A stretch of 8,301 nt of DNA from an uncultured Terrimonas sp. (GTDB taxonomy: Bacteria > Bacteroidota > Bacteroidia > Chitinophagales > Chitinophagaceae). Position numbers and translations under genes: made by a program. The stretch spans positions 1 to 8,301 of the forward strand of contig CAMPJQ010000093.1 in assembly GCA_946886925.1 (NCBI GenBank), given 5' to 3'. The notes under the pieces are model-generated. The model did not search any database. It worked only from the letters and a program-made list of their open reading frames with translations, and had not been told where the DNA came from. This document shows, piece by piece, positions 1 to 6,895 of this stretch (position 1 is its first letter; every line of letters starts with the position of its first letter).

Positions 1-66
1 CGTAAATATATATAATTACGTATTGAACTTTAGTTATTGATTCTATGAATCAACAATTTAACACGA

Positions 67-74
67 TACATTTG
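67..74 (+). promoter_or_regulatory. Bacteroidetes -7 promoter element of the PPIase gene
   Basis: TACATTTG fits the Bacteroidetes -7 consensus TAnnTTTG exactly. A weak -33 candidate, TATG at 44-47, lies 19 bp upstream. Only five bases separate the last G from the ATG at 80, so transcription would begin at or almost at the start codon and the mRNA would be leaderless or nearly so. The start position is inferred from the consensus, not measured. Confidence 0.5.
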
Positions 75-79
75 TTGAT

Positions 80-754
80 ATGAAGAACAGACGTTCCCGT
101 TTGAAAAAAACATGCTTTGTTTATTACTGGATAGCTGCAACAATAGTATGCGGAGGAATTGCCGGTTGCGCTCCTCAAAAAAAGTACAATAACCCTGTGG
201 TGGTAATTGAAACAAAGTTTGGCAATATAGCAGTGGCATTGTATCCGCAAAAAGCGCCGGCTACCGTGTCGGCATTTCTCCGGAATATTGATTCAGGCTA
301 CTATGAAAATTGTTCATTTTACCGTGTGTTGCGCAACGACAACCAGGTAACCGGAGCGCTTCATTCGCACCTGATACAGGGAGGTGTGTGGCAATCCAAT
401 CCCGATTTGAAAAGCAAATTCAATCCTGTACCGCATGAGGCTACCAATCAAACCGGAATACTTCATACAAGGGGAGTCATTTCAATGGCAAGAAACGAAC
501 CGGGAACTGCCACATCGGAATTTTTCATTTGTGTGGAAGATGAACCGGGCTTTGACTACGGCGGCGCGAATAATGCGGATGGAGAGGGTTACGCTGCTTT
601 CGGCGAGGTGGTGGAAGGCATGGAAACAGTAATTAAAATTTACCGGCAACCTGAAGACAAACAACGGTTCATTCCTGCCGTTACCATCCTCAACATACAC
701 CGGTTGCAGCAGGAAGCTCCAGGAAATATTTCTCCGTCTGTCAAAGAAAAATAA
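80..754 (+). CDS. Cyclophilin-type peptidyl-prolyl cis-trans isomerase, lipoprotein
   Basis: A 224-residue cyclophilin that catalyses cis-trans isomerisation of prolyl bonds and probably assists protein folding in the periplasm. The basic N-terminus and hydrophobic segment end in a lipobox, Ile27-Ala-Gly-Cys30, so it is predicted to be a lipoprotein anchored at Cys30. The cyclophilin fold covers about residues 40-208. Landmarks are FYR with Arg82 (the catalytic arginine position), Gln100-Gly-Gly (the IQGG strand), SMAR at 135-138, SEFF at 146-149, and YAAFGEVVEGM from 171. About ten extra residues lie between Arg82 and Gln100 compared with human cyclophilin A; as far as I recall such an insertion is common in Bacteroidetes homologues. 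The ATG is chosen because it gives a complete signal peptide and follows the promoter directly. It has no close neighbour: the next gene starts 145 bases later. The family call is secure; the client proteins are unknown. Confidence 0.93.
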   Translation: MKNRRSRLKKTCFVYYWIAATIVCGGIAGCAPQKKYNNPVVVIETKFGNIAVALYPQKAPATVSAFLRNIDSGYYENCSFYRVLRNDNQVTGALHSHLIQGGVWQSNPDLKSKFNPVPHEATNQTGILHTRGVISMARNEPGTATSEFFICVEDEPGFDYGGANNADGEGYAAFGEVVEGMETVIKIYRQPEDKQRFIPAVTILNIHRLQQEAPGNISPSVKEK

Positions 755-899
755 TGATACCGTCTATTTAAATTCTTTTCCTATCTTTAATATTACTTAA
801 CGTTTTGATTAGCCTTTGTTAACTATTTGATCATATACCGAAAGCATTTTTGCATAACCTGCATTAAACCCCGCACTATATTCATCTTAAAATCATTTT

Positions 900-2570
900 A
901 TGAGAAAGGAAAACCTGCTTTATGTATTTGCCGTTTATTTTTTAGTTGCCTGCCAGACACAGAAAACAGAAAACTACCCGCAGGGGATTGAGCACGTTAT
1001 TGTAATTGGAGTGGATGGCATGAGTCCGGATGGCATACGCAATGCCACTACACCGGTAATGGACAGTATGATTGCCGGAGGCGCTATAAAATGGAACGTC
1101 CGCACTGTATTAACTACCGCCAGCAGTCAAAACTGGGCTTCCATGATCATGGGCGCCGGCCCCGAACAACATGGCATTATCAATAACGACTGGGAAAGAG
1201 ATGATCATACGCTTCCCCCAATAGTAGCGGGCGAAGAAGGTATATTTCCTTCTATTTTCGGGGTTTTGCGGGAGCAAAAACCGGACGCAGAGATCGGTGC
1301 GGTTTACCACTGGGGCGGCTTTGGCCGGCTATTTGAAAAAAAAGCAGTGAACTACGATAAACATTTTTCAACGGAAGATTCAACAGCGGCGGATTTCATT
1401 AACTATATCAAAACTAAAAAACCCACTTTTGGGTTTGTACATTTTGATCATGTTGATCATGCAGGACACCACGACGGACATGGCACACCGCAATATTATG
1501 CAGCAGTGGCAAAGGCCGATTCATTAATAGGTGAGGTTTTAAAAAGCATTAAAGAAACCGGCATTGAAGAAAGCACATTGGTTATTGTTACCGCCGACCA
1601 TGGCGGTATTGGTAAAGGCCACGGCGGGCCTACACCCGAAGAAGGTGAAATTGCGATGCTACTGCATGGAAAAGATATTAAGAAAGGCTATAAAATTGAG
1701 CAGCAGGTATATACCTATGATCTTGCCGCTACGATCGCTTTCGCTTTTAACCTTACCCAGCCCTATGCCTGGATCGGCCGCCCCATTAAACCCGCCTTTG
1801 AAGGTTTTGAGGAACCGGCTAATTTATGGAAAGGAAAAGAAGTGGTCGCCGCTCCGACTATATTTCCCAAAAGAAATTTATACCAGCAGGCCGGTGGCTT
1901 ATACATTAACGAACCCGCCACGGTTAAGATGAACGCGATGACTGATAACAGCGTGATACATTATACCTTAAACGGCGACCTTCCTGATAGCAATTCACCC
2001 GTATACAAAGAACCGTTCAGCATTGACAGCACTACGGTGGTGCAGGCAAAAGCATTCGACAACAAAGGGAATGAAAGCGGGGTGACAGCCGCCTATTTCA
2101 GAATGGTAAAGTCTGGTACAGATAACGGACTAACGGTTTCTTATTTCAAAGGCAGTGGCTGGAAGCAACTGCCTGCTTTTGGAAAACTTACTCCTGCAAA
2201 AAAATGGAACAGCTATGAATTTTCCGTTGACGAAAAAACAATCGCGCCTTTGCAGGAAAAAGGAAATTCAACTTTTGGTTTGGTATACGATGGTTATATA
2301 CAAATTGATAAGCCCGGAGAATACCGCTTTTCCACTCAATCGGATGACGGCAGCAAATTGTTTATTAATGATAAAGCAGTAGTAAACAATGATGGCGATC
2401 ACGGCGTAACGGAAGAGGCAGGCAATATTACATTAGAAGCGGGCCGGCAGAAAATTAAAGTGGAGTTTTTTAATGCAGCAGGTGGTTACTGGCTTGATGT
2501 ATTTTATAAAGGGCCCGGCATGGCGAAGCAGCTTGTTCCGGCAGATAAATTATTCCTGAAAAAAGCATAA
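900..2570 (+). CDS. Phosphodiesterase/alkaline-phosphatase-superfamily lipoprotein with chitobiase-C-like and PA14 domains
   Basis: A 556-residue predicted lipoprotein: hydrophobic N-terminus and lipobox Leu15-Val-Ala-Cys18. Residues about 32-300 form a nucleotide pyrophosphatase/phosphodiesterase-type catalytic domain. Visible metal ligands are Asp39 (VDGM), Asp186 and His190 (DHAGH), Asp233-His234 (TADHG) and His241 (GKGHGG). The nucleophile is Ser75 or Ser76 in the SSQNW motif, where classical NPP enzymes have Thr in TFPN; Asn78 matches the conserved Asn, and PEQHGI at 88-93 is also typical. Residues about 330-402 resemble the chitobiase/beta-hexosaminidase C-terminal FN3-like domain (YTLNGDLPDSNSP). 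Residues about 410-555 are a PA14 domain (PGEYRFSTQSDDGSKLFI). The enzyme probably hydrolyses phosphodiesters or phosphomonoesters at the cell surface, with the added domains binding carbohydrate. The substrate cannot be read from sequence. No Shine-Dalgarno is seen; the ATG gives a complete signal peptide. Confidence 0.88.
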   Translation: MRKENLLYVFAVYFLVACQTQKTENYPQGIEHVIVIGVDGMSPDGIRNATTPVMDSMIAGGAIKWNVRTVLTTASSQNWASMIMGAGPEQHGIINNDWERDDHTLPPIVAGEEGIFPSIFGVLREQKPDAEIGAVYHWGGFGRLFEKKAVNYDKHFSTEDSTAADFINYIKTKKPTFGFVHFDHVDHAGHHDGHGTPQYYAAVAKADSLIGEVLKSIKETGIEESTLVIVTADHGGIGKGHGGPTPEEGEIAMLLHGKDIKKGYKIEQQVYTYDLAATIAFAFNLTQPYAWIGRPIKPAFEGFEEPANLWKGKEVVAAPTIFPKRNLYQQAGGLYINEPATVKMNAMTDNSVIHYTLNGDLPDSNSPVYKEPFSIDSTTVVQAKAFDNKGNESGVTAAYFRMVKSGTDNGLTVSYFKGSGWKQLPAFGKLTPAKKWNSYEFSVDEKTIAPLQEKGNSTFGLVYDGYIQIDKPGEYRFSTQSDDGSKLFINDKAVVNNDGDHGVTEEAGNITLEAGRQKIKVEFFNAAGGYWLDVFYKGPGMAKQLVPADKLFLKKA

Positions 2571-2586
2571 GGTTAATCTGCTTTAC

Positions 2587-2658
2587 AACTCCCTTTTTAG
2601 TATATCCTGCCTTTTGAAACACTGTGGCACAGTGATATGGAGGCACGGAGTTTTTTTT
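2587..2658 (+). terminator. Possible structured terminator after the phosphodiesterase gene
   Basis: AACTCC at 2587-2592 can pair with GGAGTT at 2647-2652, enclosing the 2620-2634 hairpin, and eight T residues follow at 2651-2658. The outer stem is only six pairs across a long interval and its last bases overlap the T-run, so this is a weak candidate rather than a textbook terminator. Confidence 0.25.
2620..2634. repeat. Perfect 7-1-7 inverted repeat
   Basis: CACTGTG-G-CACAGTG is a perfect dyad in the spacer between the phosphodiesterase and DUF1080 genes. It could form a short hairpin (six pairs with a three-base loop) or bind a dimeric regulator. It lies about 100 bases before the -7 element of the DUF1080 gene and 49 bases after the preceding stop codon, so it could belong to either gene. 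Confidence 0.4.
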
Positions 2659-2735
2659 ATTCATTCCCGGTTATACAGGGTCATGCTTCAGCTGCCAGGT
2701 ACTTATTCAGCAGGCTTAGTGATCTCCCTTTTTAT

Positions 2736-2742
2736 TATCTTG
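2736..2742 (+). promoter_or_regulatory. Bacteroidetes-type -7 element of the DUF1080 gene
   Basis: TATCTTG resembles TAnnTTTG with one T missing and is followed by CA. The ATG at 2748 starts five bases after the G, the same spacing as at the PPIase gene, again implying a leaderless or almost leaderless transcript. No convincing -33 element is seen. Confidence 0.35.
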
Positions 2743-2747
2743 CACTT

Positions 2748-3539
2748 ATGAAAAATTTACTGGTATTGCTTTTTACGCTTTCCACCGTTACTTCTTTTGC
2801 GCAGGACAAAAGAAAATGGAAGCAGCTCTTTAACGGCAAAAATCTAAAAGGCTGGACTGTTAAGATAAGCGGGCATGAATTAAATGACAATTACGGCAAC
2901 ACATTCCGCGTGGAAGACGGGAAAATGGTAGTGTCTTACGACCAGTATACTGCATTCAACAACCAGTTTGGCCACATCTTTTACAAAACACCTTATTCGT
3001 ATTATTTGCTTGCGGTGGAATATCGTTTTGTAGGCAAACAAGTTGAAGGCGGACCTGGATGGGCGTATAAAAACAGTGGCATTATGCTGCACTGCCAGCC
3101 GCCATCCACCATGCTTAAAGACCAGGATTTTCCTATTTCAATTGAAGATCAGTTACTGGGCGGCGATTCAACCGGCGAAAGAACAACCTGCAATCTTTGC
3201 ACGCCGGGCACCAATGTAGTAATGGATGGGAAACTATTTACGCCACATTGTATCAACTCCAAATCAAAAACTTTCCGCAATGAAGAATGGGTAAGAGCCG
3301 AAGTGCTGGTATTGGGCGATTCGGTAATACAACAAATAGTAAACGGAGATACCGTGCTGGTTTATCAAAAACCACAGATTGGCGGTGGAGCAGTGAACAA
3401 TTATGACCCTGCGGTAAAGAAAGACGGGCATCTGCTGAAGAGCGGTTATATTTCGCTGCAAAGCGAAAGTCACCCCGTTGAATTCAGGAAGGTGGAGATC
3501 ATTAACCTCGAAAAGCAGTACAGGAAAAAAAGGAAATAA
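2748..3539 (+). CDS. Secreted DUF1080 / 3-keto-disaccharide hydrolase family protein
   Basis: A 263-residue exported protein. Residues 1-18 form a signal peptide with likely cleavage at SFA-QD. The rest is a single DUF1080 (3-keto-disaccharide hydrolase) jelly-roll domain: LFNGKNLKGW at 27-36, FRVEDGKMVV at 53-62, SGIMLHCQ at 110-117, SIEDQLLGG at 131-139, WVRAEV at 181-186, and the closing SGYISLQSE with VEFRKVEI up to about 251. Some family members cleave 3-keto-glycosides after oxidation by a dehydrogenase; others bind glycans, and the sequence does not tell which applies. The reading frame is open back to an ATG at 2637, but the extra 37 residues hide the signal peptide and place the start before the promoter, so 2748 is preferred. 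The stop codon is five bases before the methyltransferase start. Confidence 0.88.
   Translation: MKNLLVLLFTLSTVTSFAQDKRKWKQLFNGKNLKGWTVKISGHELNDNYGNTFRVEDGKMVVSYDQYTAFNNQFGHIFYKTPYSYYLLAVEYRFVGKQVEGGPGWAYKNSGIMLHCQPPSTMLKDQDFPISIEDQLLGGDSTGERTTCNLCTPGTNVVMDGKLFTPHCINSKSKTFRNEEWVRAEVLVLGDSVIQQIVNGDTVLVYQKPQIGGGAVNNYDPAVKKDGHLLKSGYISLQSESHPVEFRKVEIINLEKQYRKKRK
3531..3535 (+). promoter_or_regulatory. Possible ribosome binding site of the O-methyltransferase
   Basis: AGGAA inside the last codons of the DUF1080 gene lies nine bases before the ATG at 3545. A Shine-Dalgarno-like site is uncommon in Bacteroidetes, and this run is purine-rich because it encodes lysines, so it may be fortuitous. Confidence 0.3.
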
Positions 3540-3544
3540 TCAAT

Positions 3545-4219
3545 ATGGATACAAATATTTTTGGCGCAGTAGACCAGTTTATCAATAATCTGTTTGTGAA
3601 AGAAGACGAGGCATTACAACAAACCAAACAAGCTATTATAGACGGTGACCTTCCGCTCATCAGCATTTCCGAGAACCAGGGCAAGTTTTTGCATATACTG
3701 GCAAAACTCAATCATCCCAAAAAAATATTAGAGATTGGCACACTGGGCGGCTACAGCACCATCTGGCTGGCACGAGCATTACAGGAAGGCGGTGAATTGA
3801 CTTCACTTGAGCTGGACCAGCACCATGCAGATGTGGCCCTTGCCAATATTTCAAATGCGGGGCTAAACAATGCGGTTAAAATTCGTGTGGGCAATGCACT
3901 GGAGGAATTACCCAAAATGAAAAAAGAAGGTGCAGGGCCCTTTGACGTTATATTTATTGACGCCGATAAAGAACCATATGCCGAATATTTTGAACTGTCT
4001 TTACAACTTTCCCGGCCGGGCACGCTCATCATTGCAGACAATGTAGTGCGCGAAGGCAAAATCCTTGAAGAAAACAACGATGACTCTAATGTAACCGGCG
4101 TGAAACGCTTTATTACATTACTGGCTGCTAGCAAACAGGTTACCGCCACCATCATTCAAACGGTGGGCAGCAAATACCATGATGGAATAGCGCTGGCAAT
4201 TGTGAATGAAGCAGTATAG
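3545..4219 (+). CDS. SAM-dependent O-methyltransferase (class I, catechol/caffeoyl-CoA type)
   Basis: A 224-residue cytosolic methyltransferase of the O-methyltransferase family 3 type, which moves a methyl group from SAM to a hydroxyl, often with a divalent metal. Motif I is ILEIGTLGGYST (61-72), the acidic end of strand 2 is SLELD with Glu89, and the metal/catalytic segment FIDADK has Asp139 and Asp141. Asp165-Asn166 in IIADNVV are the remaining predicted metal ligands. Length is normal for the family. There is no signal peptide, unlike the secreted protein before it. The five-base gap to the DUF1080 gene implies one transcript and perhaps coupled translation. The acceptor substrate cannot be assigned, and no biosynthetic cluster surrounds it. 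Confidence 0.9.
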   Translation: MDTNIFGAVDQFINNLFVKEDEALQQTKQAIIDGDLPLISISENQGKFLHILAKLNHPKKILEIGTLGGYSTIWLARALQEGGELTSLELDQHHADVALANISNAGLNNAVKIRVGNALEELPKMKKEGAGPFDVIFIDADKEPYAEYFELSLQLSRPGTLIIADNVVREGKILEENNDDSNVTGVKRFITLLAASKQVTATIIQTVGSKYHDGIALAIVNEAV

Positions 4220-4504
4220 CAGCGGTGGCAATAGCCATACCATATTGGGGGCCCGATGACACATGCGATTTTCAGATTTTTTTTCCCACGAGACCCCTGA
4301 GTCCCACTGAATAGGTAAGAAACAAAAAGCCTGGCAGATGCAGGTTATTTAGTCGGCCATTCAACGGCTTTGTGGCGCTCTTTGCCGCCTTACTCACCAA
4401 ATTTTGTGAACGTTTTAAGCAGGCTTAGCTTTTTACCGGGGAACTTAATGTGTATATTTATTACAGCAATCCATTTTATTGCGAATACTCTAAAAATATA
4501 CAGT
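4220..4504. other. Gene-free spacer
   Basis: These 285 bases separate the methyltransferase from the GldM-like gene. I find no convincing coding region, tRNA or transposon end. An open frame in phase with the next gene reaches back to 4370, but it lacks coding character and would bury that gene's signal peptide. Visible features are a T8 run near 4279-4286 with no hairpin ahead of it and a promoter candidate at 4430-4460. Confidence 0.6.
4430..4460 (+). promoter_or_regulatory. Candidate promoter of the GldM-like gene
   Basis: TTTT at 4430-4433 and TATATTTA at 4453-4460 are 19 bp apart. The -7 differs from TAnnTTTG only at the last base, and the -33 matches three of four bases of TTTG. It would give a leader of about 40 bases before the ATG at 4505. 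AT-rich sequence makes chance matches likely. Confidence 0.3.
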
Positions 4505-5131
4505 ATGCGCTGGCTATTTTTTATTTCACTTCTCTTTAGCTACCTCGTGAGTGTGGCACAAAATATTACGATAACCAATCGCTGGGCAAAAGGCTCAAAG
4601 ACAATTTACATCGGTATACAAAACCAGTTGATCATAAAAGGCAATACCACTGCCATTACACAAATAAATTCCCCTGCCCGATCTACGTATCGCGTGGGCG
4701 ACACCCTAATTGTAAGTCCGCCAAACAGGGGATTGTTTGTAATCGAAATTGAAACTACAGATGCTAAAAAAAGCTTCACTTTTGAGGCTGATTATTTTCC
4801 CGCATTTATTATCGCGCTAACGGATTCAATTTACTCAGACCAATCTGCTGTTTCGAAACAGGATGTTTTGAAAAGTGGCGCTTTACATATTGCGGGCAGT
4901 AAAAATTCGGGCGACAGGTTATTTGATAATTTTACACTCATACAATATGCGCTCAGCATTGATGGAAAACATTACTATGTAAAGGGTAAACATTTTTCAA
5001 AGGACGTTATAAAAGCCATATCCAACCTGGAAATCGGGAGCATTATATCCGTTGATGATTTTATACTTTACAATAACGACACTGCACAATCCCTGTCTCT
5101 TAAGGCACCGCAGGCATTCAAAATACTGTAG
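4505..5131 (+). CDS. Secreted protein resembling GldM C-terminal periplasmic domains
   Basis: A 208-residue exported protein with a signal peptide at 1-19 (cleavage near SVA-QN). From about residue 26 on it reads like the last two periplasmic domains of GldM. The segment IYIGIQNQLIIKG (34-46) matches the 'YIG-DNP' repeat start of domain 3. From about 100 it follows domain 4: VSKQDVLKSGAL (116-127), a 'DNF' turn at 141-143, IKAISNLEIGSIISVDDF (169-186), and a final strand ending FKIL. GldM is the T9SS/gliding motor component that normally begins with a transmembrane helix and has over 500 residues; here the helix and the first two domains are absent and no gldKLN genes are nearby. It is therefore not the core motor protein. 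It might be an accessory or a repurposed periplasmic domain. The similarity is recognised from memory; the overall call is moderate. An upstream ATG at 4370 is rejected because it hides the signal peptide. Confidence 0.6.
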   Translation: MRWLFFISLLFSYLVSVAQNITITNRWAKGSKTIYIGIQNQLIIKGNTTAITQINSPARSTYRVGDTLIVSPPNRGLFVIEIETTDAKKSFTFEADYFPAFIIALTDSIYSDQSAVSKQDVLKSGALHIAGSKNSGDRLFDNFTLIQYALSIDGKHYYVKGKHFSKDVIKAISNLEIGSIISVDDFILYNNDTAQSLSLKAPQAFKIL

Positions 5132-5340
5132 TATAAAGGAATATCCGCTCACTTCAATCACCATCAGCCGGCTATAAATAAAAATAACTTATCCTCAATA
5201 GCCGAGTCTTCGCAGCCAGTCCATTGAGCTCCTCAACTGCTCCGGGATTAAATTATAAAACTTGCAGCACGGCGCCTGTCTATTTGTGCATCATTTTCTG
5301 CCTTACAACACAGCGAATAATTAATAGCAAAACTAAAACG
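5132..5340. other. Convergent intergenic region
   Basis: These 209 bases lie between the ends of two convergent genes. The only structure seen is an imperfect hairpin at 5217-5239: TTGAG/CTCAA around a CTC loop, with CAG/CTG below a four-base bulge. It has no T-run on either side, so I do not call it a terminator. No coding or RNA gene is supported. Confidence 0.5.
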
Positions 5341-6696
5341 CTACACAACTTTATTCCGTGCAAATGCCGTACTAAGCGAATGAACAATCAAATCGCATTC
5401 ATCTTTTGTAATAACCAGTGAAGGGCGCAGGGTTAAGATATTACCCTCAATAACTTTAAAAGCAACACCCTGTTCCAAACAATCATACATGATCTGTTCT
5501 GCATACAATGTTGCCCGCTCTTTGGTAACCATGTCTTTAACAAGATCAATACCAAGATGCATTCCTTTGCCAGCCACGTTACCTATAACGGGAAACCGTC
5601 TTTTCAGCTCAAGGAGTTTTTCAATTAAATAATCGCCAAGCGCCGCCGCGTTTTTTACCAGTTCATGCGATTCAATATAATTAATCGCTGCAAGCCCTGC
5701 TGTAGCCGACAAGGGATTTTTTTCGTGGGTAAAATGTCCTATGGAACGGTGCTGCAAAACATTATACTTTTCTCTGGTTACAATTCCGGCAAGAGGCAGC
5801 AATCCGCCACCGAGCGATTTGCCCAGCACCAGCACGTCGGGTGTAACATAATGCTCACAGGCAAACCATTTACCCGTTCTTCCCAGCCCCTCAATGATCT
5901 CGTCAAAAATGAGGAAGATGCCATGGGCATCGCAGATTTCTCTGATCTGCTGCCAATACGATTGAGATGGCACCACCGGTGTAGAAGAAATAGGTTCAGC
6001 AACAATAGCGGCTATGTCGGGATTCCTTTGCAGGATGACCTTTAGTTGACGCAGGTATTGCTCATCAATCGCTTCCTCATCTTCCAACCCCCACGGGTTA
6101 CGGTAATAGTTTGGAAATTCAATATGAAATGCACCAGGCATCATCGGTCCCATACCAATAGAGAAATGCTCTTCACCACCGATGCTTGACGACTGAAATC
6201 CATTGCCATGATAGGAATCCCAGTAAGAAATTGTTTTCCACCTGCCAGTTACATGTTTGGCCAAAGCAACAGCCATTTCAATGGCTTCAGAACCTCCGGG
6301 ACAAAACAATACACGGGTAAGTTCTGCCGGCGTTATGGCAACCAGCTTTTTTGCCAGTTCAATAACCGGAATATTTGTATACCGGCGCGGGGTAAACGCC
6401 AGTTTATCCTGTAATTGCTTTTCCGCTGCTGCTATTACTTCCGCATTGGAAAAGCCGGCATTGTGCACGCCATTGCCATGCAGGTCGAGGTAGCGCCTGC
6501 CATGCAAATCTTCAATCCAGGCGCCTTCGGTTTTTGCCAGTACATTCATCACCGGTGTAGACAATGCCTGGTGTAAAAAATACTTCGCATCCTCTTCCAG
6601 CCAATGCCGGGTTTCTTCATTCAGTCCGTCAACATATTGAGCTCTTAAGCTGCCAGTATTGGTATCGCCTTGTTCTTTTGAAATCGTCTGATCCAT
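5341..6696 (-). CDS. Class III PLP-dependent aminotransferase-fold enzyme, possibly PbfA-like
   Basis: A 451-residue cytosolic PLP enzyme of the class III aminotransferase fold. Visible residues: Gly134-Gly-Ser136 (phosphate loop), SYHG 161-164 (ring stacking), Glu234 in AEP, Asp265-Glu266 in FDEII (Asp to the pyridine nitrogen), Lys293 in LGKSLGGG (Schiff base), and Thr323 in FTH (phosphate from the partner subunit). The N-terminal part, with GDTNTGS at 10-16, EEDAKYFLHQALSTP at 34-48 and RRYTN at 104-108, resembles, as I recall, the PbfA family. PbfA removes ammonia from (R)-1-hydroxy-2-aminoethylphosphonate to give phosphonoacetaldehyde. That assignment is tentative: no phosphonatase or other phosphonate gene is in the window, and a true amino-donor transaminase remains possible. 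It is transcribed alone, convergent with the GldM-like gene and divergent from the repair genes, 199 bases away. Confidence 0.88.
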   Translation of the reverse strand: MDQTISKEQGDTNTGSLRAQYVDGLNEETRHWLEEDAKYFLHQALSTPVMNVLAKTEGAWIEDLHGRRYLDLHGNGVHNAGFSNAEVIAAAEKQLQDKLAFTPRRYTNIPVIELAKKLVAITPAELTRVLFCPGGSEAIEMAVALAKHVTGRWKTISYWDSYHGNGFQSSSIGGEEHFSIGMGPMMPGAFHIEFPNYYRNPWGLEDEEAIDEQYLRQLKVILQRNPDIAAIVAEPISSTPVVPSQSYWQQIREICDAHGIFLIFDEIIEGLGRTGKWFACEHYVTPDVLVLGKSLGGGLLPLAGIVTREKYNVLQHRSIGHFTHEKNPLSATAGLAAINYIESHELVKNAAALGDYLIEKLLELKRRFPVIGNVAGKGMHLGIDLVKDMVTKERATLYAEQIMYDCLEQGVAFKVIEGNILTLRPSLVITKDECDLIVHSLSTAFARNKVV

Positions 6697-6754
6697 AAGA
6701 AAAAATTAATCTTGTGTTGTTGAGCTAATATACGCTGTATACTATAGCATCCCG

Positions 6755-6762
6755 CAAAAATC
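6755..6762 (-). promoter_or_regulatory. Weak -7 candidate for the PLP enzyme gene
   Basis: On the minus strand this reads GATTTTTG, one mismatch from TAnnTTTG, about 58 bases before the start codon. No good -33 is seen upstream, so support is thin. Confidence 0.2.
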
Positions 6763-6833
6763 AATTAATCTCACTATAAAATCATCATTCATGATAAGAA
6801 GTATTATCCGTTTATATTAACCGTAGGATTACA

Positions 6834-6851
6834 GCAAATACCGGGTTGTAA
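6834..6851 (+). promoter_or_regulatory. Copy 1 of a shared operator-like element (alkylation-repair promoters)
   Basis: GCAA-AT-ACCGGGTT-G-TAA. It matches 15 of 18 positions of a second copy at 7862-7879, and both end 17 bp before their -7 boxes. It covers the -33 position of this promoter, as expected for a class II activator site. The likely binder is the AraC-type HTH protein encoded at 7924; that is inference. Confidence 0.6.
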
Positions 6852-6876
6852 CAATATCAACTGAACTGTAGTTTTG
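6845..6876 (+). promoter_or_regulatory. Promoter of the Ada-like domain / alkB operon
   Basis: The -7 box TAGTTTTG (6869-6876) is a perfect TAnnTTTG match. GTTG at 6845-6848 serves as -33 with a 20-bp gap. Predicted transcription begins near 6881, leaving a leader of about 15 bases. The AAGGA touching the ATG is too close to act as a Shine-Dalgarno. Confidence 0.6.
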
Positions 6877-6895
6877 TATATCAAAAACCGAAGGA

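Noticed and set aside
782..852. -7-like sequences TATCTTTA (782-789) and CATTTTTG (845-852) before the phosphodiesterase gene
   Set aside because: Each has one mismatch to TAnnTTTG and neither has a -33 at a proper distance (TTTG at 826 is 15 bp from the second). The gene surely has a promoter here, but I cannot choose one.
2637..2747. Upstream in-frame extension of the DUF1080 protein
   Set aside because: It hides a clear signal peptide, begins upstream of the promoter candidate and has no family similarity.
3751..4155. Long minus-strand open frame opposite the methyltransferase
   Set aside because: It is antisense to a clearly conserved gene and its product shows no domain, signal peptide or family motif.
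2709..4428. Repeated 11-mer AGCAGGCTTAG at 2709-2719 and 4418-4428, both upstream of secreted-protein genes
   Set aside because: Several 11-base repeats are expected by chance in a window of this size, the distances to the start codons differ (28 and 76 bases), and flanking sequence does not match.
4370..4504. Upstream in-frame extension of the GldM-like protein
   Set aside because: The signal peptide starting at 4505 would become internal; the extension has no recognisable features.
5167..5174. AGCCGGCT followed by an A-rich stretch as a terminator
   Set aside because: A self-complementary 8-mer has no loop, and the sequence after it is not a T-run on the plus strand.
6784..6795. ATCAT-TC-ATGAT dyad in the divergent spacer
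   Set aside because: Five-base arms in AT-rich DNA are common by chance, and it aligns with neither promoter.
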